DNA of 29,972 nucleotides from DASUPK01 sp046732465. Lineage in GTDB: Bacteria; Actinomycetota; Thermoleophilia; Solirubrobacterales; 70-9. Positions within the stretch are counted from its first letter, which is position 1, and each line of letters opens with the position of its first letter. The translations under genes were made by a program, and so were the position numbers. The notes beneath the pieces are model-generated. The model saw only the letters and a list, made by a program, of their open reading frames with translations, did not search any database and had not been told where the DNA came from. The stretch covers positions 1 to 29,972 of the forward strand of contig JBKPND010000053.1 of NCBI GenBank assembly GCA_046732465.1. The letters run 5' to 3'. This document shows positions 26,983-29,972 of the stretch, piece after piece.

Positions 26983-28278
26983 CTACGGCGCCATAACCCA
27001 CTCGACGAACAGCGCGCTGCTCGCCGCCATCAGCACCCCGAAGGTCACCAGGACGCTCCGGTAGCGGCCGCGTTCCTCCGTACAGAGGGCCAGGGCGATC
27101 CAGAGCGGAAACAGGACGAACATGAATCGCGGCAGCGACATCAGCGCGTTGCCGTGGGCGGGCACCGAGATCGGGAGCGCCAGACCGCAGACCGCGTATG
27201 CCGAGTAGGCCAGATTGAGTCGCTTCGCGGCCTCGTAGACGAGCCAGAGGCCGAGCAGCAGAAACCCGAGCATGAAGACGTCGCGGAGGGCGAGGAGCTG
27301 CGGGGCCACCAGGCTCGGGCCATCGAGCTGCCGTGTCACTCCCGGGACCAGCAGCTCGAAGGCGCCCGAAAGCCCGTCCCAGATCCCGAGGGCGAGCCCG
27401 CCCAGCGGGATGAAAGTGCGGCCCCACTGGTCCTGCGCCGTGAAGACGGCGCTCGGGTCGCCGAGGTTCATCCCGAGGTACGCCATGTACGCGATCAGCC
27501 CCGCCGGGACGGCGAGCAGCCAGAGGACGCTCGGCCGGAGCGGATATCGGAAGCGGAGCAGCGAGCGCCCTGACGAGGCGACCGCGTCGAGCCGGGGGCC
27601 GTAGAGGTAGAGGATCAGGAGCGGGACCAGCAGGAGCACCCCGCCGCTGCGTGACGCCGCCGCGACGCCCCCGAGGATCCCGGCGACCGGCCACTTGCCG
27701 AGGCGGGCGGCGTAGATGGCACCGACCGAGAGGAGCAGGAACAGGGACTCCGTGTAGATCGCGGAGAGAACCAGCGCCCCCGGGAACCAGGCCGCGAGCC
27801 AGACGACCGCCTTCGCGTGACGTGCATCGAAGTCGAGGGTCACCAGACGATGGAGGAAGTACAGGCCCCCGAAGCCGCAGAGCGATGAGAGCGCGATCCC
27901 GGCCACTACCTGGACGCTGACCGACTCCCCGAAGAGCTTGATCACGGCGGGCAGGAGCGGGAAGAAGGCCGGCCGGCCGGTGGCGTCGTAGCCGTGGTGG
28001 GCGATCGTCAGGTACCAGGCCGAGTCGAAGCGGATCGCCGGCGCGACCAGCAGGTTCGAGAAGGCGTCGTCGAAGGGCAGCGTCAGGAAGAGCGGGTCGA
28101 GGCGGGTCGCGTTGTGCTCCGACCAGCCGAAGGCGAGCACCGCCGCCATCCCCGCGGCCCAGATCAGGACCCGCGACGACCAGAAGGCGCCCCAGGCGTC
28201 CCGCACCGCCTCCCTGCGCTCCGCTGTGAAGCCGGGCAGTGCCCAGAACTCGGCGGTCTCCGTGCGGGGAGAGGCCAC
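26983..28278 (-). CDS. PIG-V-like mannosyltransferase (GT-C type membrane protein)
   Basis: A 431-residue membrane protein with about nine to eleven hydrophobic segments, resembling the bacterial PIG-V/GPI mannosyltransferase-like family. These GT-C enzymes transfer mannose from a polyprenol-phosphate donor to a lipid or glycan on the outer membrane face. Diagnostic regions are RFDSAWYLTIAHHGYD with the conserved Asp and Trp near 85-95, PAFFPLLPAVIKL, WFPGALVLSAIYTESLFLLLSVGAIYAAR (about 164-192) and GILGGVAAASRSGGVLLLVPL. The GTG start at 28278 gives a short cytoplasmic N-terminus. A TATCCT box 10 nt upstream may be its -10 element. Acceptor unknown. The acyl-CoA dehydrogenase gene follows 21 bp behind it, and a lipoprotein gene is divergent with 29 bp between starts. 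Confidence 0.8.
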   Translation of the reverse strand: MASPRTETAEFWALPGFTAERREAVRDAWGAFWSSRVLIWAAGMAAVLAFGWSEHNATRLDPLFLTLPFDDAFSNLLVAPAIRFDSAWYLTIAHHGYDATGRPAFFPLLPAVIKLFGESVSVQVVAGIALSSLCGFGGLYFLHRLVTLDFDARHAKAVVWLAAWFPGALVLSAIYTESLFLLLSVGAIYAARLGKWPVAGILGGVAAASRSGGVLLLVPLLILYLYGPRLDAVASSGRSLLRFRYPLRPSVLWLLAVPAGLIAYMAYLGMNLGDPSAVFTAQDQWGRTFIPLGGLALGIWDGLSGAFELLVPGVTRQLDGPSLVAPQLLALRDVFMLGFLLLGLWLVYEAAKRLNLAYSAYAVCGLALPISVPAHGNALMSLPRFMFVLFPLWIALALCTEERGRYRSVLVTFGVLMAASSALFVEWVMAP

Positions 28279-28288
28279 GGCGATTCGA

Positions 28289-28299
28289 GAGGATAAGGT
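28289..28299. promoter_or_regulatory. Overlapping divergent -10 boxes (mannosyltransferase / lipoprotein)
   Basis: TATCCT on the minus strand (28289-28294) and TAAGGT on the plus strand (28294-28299) share one base inside a 29-bp divergent region. The plus-strand box is 8 nt before the GTG of the lipoprotein gene. The two promoters could not be open at the same time. Confidence 0.4.
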
Positions 28300-28307
28300 C
28301 GCTCGCT

Positions 28308-29135
28308 GTGCGGCGGGTCATCACCTTGTTACTGGCCGTTGTGCCCTTGGCCGCGCTCGCTGGATGTGGCGGCGGCGACGGGGGGGACGCGCCCCTGGAG
28401 AACCCCGACGCGCTGCTCGACTCGGCCGCCGCTCACCCGGTGCGCAGCGCCGATGTCGAGGGGCAGGCGAAGCTCACGCTGGAGGGCTCAACCGTGCTGT
28501 CGCAGCCGGTCACGCTGCGGGTCCAGGGCCCGTACGTGAGCGGCGGCGGGGAGCGGATCCCGAGCTTCGACTGGAAGTTCAACGTCAAGGTGCTGGGCTT
28601 CGGCGTCGGCGGCAAGATCGTCTCGACCGGCGAGAACGTCTTCATCAGTCCGTTCGGGGACAACTACGAGGTCGGTCGCGACGTGATCGCGGCAGTCAAC
28701 CAGCAGGTCGCCGCCACGTCGACACCCGCCCGCGACCTGTTCGGCGCCGCGCGCAACGAGGGCAATGAGGAGGTGAACGGCGTCGATACCCAGCACGTGA
28801 GCGCCGAGATCGAGGGCAAGAAGGTCTCCGAGGCGTTCCGGCCGCTGCGCGACGCCCTCGGGCTCAGCCACTTCCCGGCCCCGGTCGGGCGAATCGGAGC
28901 CTGGATCGGAGTCGACGACCGGACCGTTCACAAGCTCACGCTCGACGCGGACTTCGGCCTATCGCCCGCGGACCGCGCGAGGCTGGGCGGGGCGAGGGGC
29001 GGCAATCTGCAGGTGGAGGCGGTGCTCGACGAGATCAACGAGCCCCAATCGGTGCGCATTCCGGGAGGCGGCGGCTACAAGCCGATCGGGGACCTCCTTC
29101 TCACACTCCAAGACCTGGGCGCGTTCGCCCCGTAG
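28308..29135 (+). CDS. Lipoprotein, LppX/LprAFG-like (uncertain)
   Basis: A 275-residue lipoprotein. The N-terminus VRRVITLLLAVVPLAALAGC ends in a lipobox (LAGC, Cys20), followed by a Gly/Asp-rich linker. The mature part is a single beta-rich domain: NPDALLDSAAAHPVRSADVEGQAKLTLEG, then KFNVKVLGFGVGGKIVSTGENVFISPFGDNYEVG, GVDTQHVSAEIEG, HKLTLDADFGL and LQVEAVLDEINEPQSVRIPG (segments across 28398-29070). The alternation of strand pairs and the DxxxHV pattern resemble the LolA/LppX/LprG fold, which carries lipids between membranes or to the wall; this is a weak resemblance. The GTG at 28308 is chosen because it gives a proper lipoprotein signal; upstream in-frame codons run through the divergent gene's start. 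Confidence 0.72.
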   Translation: MRRVITLLLAVVPLAALAGCGGGDGGDAPLENPDALLDSAAAHPVRSADVEGQAKLTLEGSTVLSQPVTLRVQGPYVSGGGERIPSFDWKFNVKVLGFGVGGKIVSTGENVFISPFGDNYEVGRDVIAAVNQQVAATSTPARDLFGAARNEGNEEVNGVDTQHVSAEIEGKKVSEAFRPLRDALGLSHFPAPVGRIGAWIGVDDRTVHKLTLDADFGLSPADRARLGGARGGNLQVEAVLDEINEPQSVRIPGGGGYKPIGDLLLTLQDLGAFAP

Positions 29136-29303
29136 CGTCACCCAAGTCGCATAGATTTTGGGCCGATCGAGGGAAGTGGGAGAACACCCGAGGAACGACG
29201 CGCCGCTGCCGAGGCACGCGCGCGAAGCCGCCGCGGCGAACCGCCTGCGACCGGCGACGAGGAGCTGCTCGAGCCCGCGGGCGAGCGTGGGGCCGAGGGA
29301 CCG

Positions 29304-29414
29304 ATGTCGCGCTATGGCGGCGGGATGGACGTCTACCTGCGTCGCAGGCTGATCGCGCTCGCGGTGGTCATCGTCCTGATCGTGCTGGTCTTCCTGCTCG
29401 TCGGCGGCTGCTAG
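29304..29414 (+). CDS. Small membrane protein, possibly longer at the N-terminus
   Basis: From ATG at 29304 the product is 36 residues: MSRYGGGMDVYLRRRLIALA followed by the hydrophobic VVIVLIVLVFLLVGGC, a single membrane segment at the extreme C-terminus. The same frame stays open upstream to at least 29151. It reads like coding sequence rich in Arg, Glu and Ala (GRTPEERRAAAEARARSRRG...), similar to the charged cytoplasmic parts of small actinobacterial membrane proteins. There is no ATG, GTG or TTG in that stretch. TAGATT at 29152-29157 could be a -10 box just before it. Either a non-standard start is used, or the frame is interrupted by a mutation or sequence error, or only the short form exists. 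Confidence 0.5.
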   Translation: MSRYGGGMDVYLRRRLIALAVVIVLIVLVFLLVGGC

Positions 29415-29427
29415 ACCAGCATCAAAC

Positions 29428-29448
29428 GGGTCGCGCTGACGCGCGCCC
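29428..29448. terminator. Hairpin between convergent genes
   Basis: GGGTCGCG, loop CTGA and CGCGCGCCC pair with one bulge. It lies in the 40-bp gap between the small membrane protein and the convergent oxidase gene. There is no T tract. Confidence 0.35.
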
Positions 29449-29454
29449 TCGCAT

Positions 29455-29972
29455 CTACGCGGCCTGATCGGCGATCAGCTTCGCCAGCGCGAGCGAGGAG
29501 GTCGCGGCGGGCGAGGGCGCGTTGCGGATGTGGAGGGCGCGCTCGGTGCGGTGGACCACGAAGTCGTCGACGAGGCGGCCGTCGCGGTCCAGAGCCTGGG
29601 CCCGGATGCCCGAGGGGCCCGGCACGACGTCGCCGACGTCCAGCTCGGGGACGAAGCGCCGCAGGTCGGAGACGAAGGAGCTGCGGCTCGCCGCGTGGCG
29701 GAGCTCGCCGAGGCCTGTGTGCCAGAAACGGCCGGCGAGCCGCCAGGTACCCGGCCAGGCCAGGTTCGAGGCGAGGTCGCGCCAGCGCACGCGGCCGAGC
29801 CGGTAGGCGTCGCGGGCGGCGACCATCAGGGCCGAGGGGCCGAGCAGCACCTCACCGTCGATTCCGCGGGTCAGGTGACCGCCCAGGAAGGGGAGCTCGG
29901 GGTCCGGGACGGGATAGATGCTGGCGCGGACCAGGTCGCGGCGCTCTGGACGAAGCCGGAGATAGCCGCCTC
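29455..29972 (-). CDS. lhgO: L-2-hydroxyglutarate oxidase, C-terminal part
   Basis: The last about 171 residues of a FAD-dependent oxidase of the LhgO/L2HGDH family, which oxidises L-2-hydroxyglutarate to 2-oxoglutarate and feeds electrons to the respiratory chain. The N-terminal FAD domain lies beyond the window edge. The visible part has the family hallmarks: IYPVPDPELPFLGGHLTRGIDGEVLLGPSALMV (29827-29925), where the family has a very similar segment with Gly-Pro-Asn/Ser-Ala, then FVPELDVGDVVPGPSGIRAQA and the end HIRNAPSPAATSSLALAKLIAD. The frame is open to the edge and ends in TAG. The paralogue group contains other hydroxyacid and glycerol-3-phosphate dehydrogenases, but the PSGIRAQ stretch favours LhgO. 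Confidence 0.86.
   Translation of the reverse strand, partial: GGYLRLRPERRDLVRASIYPVPDPELPFLGGHLTRGIDGEVLLGPSALMVAARDAYRLGRVRWRDLASNLAWPGTWRLAGRFWHTGLGELRHAASRSSFVSDLRRFVPELDVGDVVPGPSGIRAQALDRDGRLVDDFVVHRTERALHIRNAPSPAATSSLALAKLIADQAA

Noticed and set aside
1..29972. CRISPR arrays, rRNA operons, insertion sequences or prophage genes
   Set aside because: No regularly spaced repeats, rRNA-like sequence, transposase, integrase or phage structural gene was seen on either strand.

Overview
The window is GC-rich, densely coded chromosomal DNA. It looks like an actinobacterium of the class Thermoleophilia (Solirubrobacter/Conexibacter-like). This is an inference from high GC with strong third-position G/C, GTG and TTG starts, a SnoaL-like protein of a type common in that group, lipoproteins, lysine-rich secreted proteins, a DUF5679 zinc ribbon, WS/DGAT, and frequent TAGGCT-type -10 boxes placed directly before start codons. 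There is no rRNA, CRISPR array, transposase, integrase or complete tRNA. I found no clear new multi-gene defence or biosynthetic system; the least ordinary part is a small accessory-looking segment at about 18.66-21.69 kb.

Layout. 1-3.8 kb: the 3' end of an acyl-CoA carboxylase carboxyltransferase gene (+) faces mmsA (-). Behind mmsA lie a stand-alone LigD-type 3'-phosphoesterase gene and a WS/DGAT gene that overlap by ATGA. 3.8-4.34 kb: csbD with a stress-sigma-type promoter and a textbook terminator, then a possible small RNA with its own terminator. 4.34-9.3 kb: a polytopic membrane protein and a DUF429 protein (ATGA overlap), then, on the plus strand, a degenerate metallo-beta-lactamase-like protein, a Nudix hydrolase, MsrA, a SHOCT membrane protein and a secreted RTX-like protein. 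9.4-12.2 kb: a monoamine-oxidase-type flavoenzyme overlapping an amidase gene. 12.2-17.4 kb: a PhnP/RNase Z-like hydrolase, a PAS protein, a secreted propeller-like protein with lysine-rich insertions, a cupredoxin lipoprotein, a PlsC acyltransferase, a DUF5679 protein and a coiled-coil membrane protein. 17.5-18.66 kb: a thiolase.

18.66-21.69 kb: a segment bounded by a 31-bp inverted repeat (28/31). It holds an ABC1/UbiB kinase-like gene, a tRNA-Pro-like 3' fragment, a SnoaL-like gene and a small secreted protein. A related hairpin repeat follows each of these genes. 21.7-25.1 kb: a TetR regulator, an ECF sigma factor with an overlapping membrane-protein gene, and a secreted alpha/beta hydrolase. 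25.2-29.97 kb: a VLCAD/ACAD9-like acyl-CoA dehydrogenase, a PIG-V-like mannosyltransferase, a lipoprotein, a small membrane protein and the 3' part of L-2-hydroxyglutarate oxidase.

Many genes fit acyl-CoA and lipid metabolism: the carboxyltransferase and mmsA (propionyl-CoA and valine routes), the thiolase and acyl-CoA dehydrogenase (beta-oxidation), WS/DGAT (storage lipids) and PlsC (phospholipids). A second theme is stress and repair: CsbD, MsrA, Nudix, the 3'-phosphoesterase and the ECF sigma factor. The most regular regulatory feature is a TANNNT hexamer placed 6-9 nt before the start codon of about a dozen genes, implying widespread leaderless transcription.
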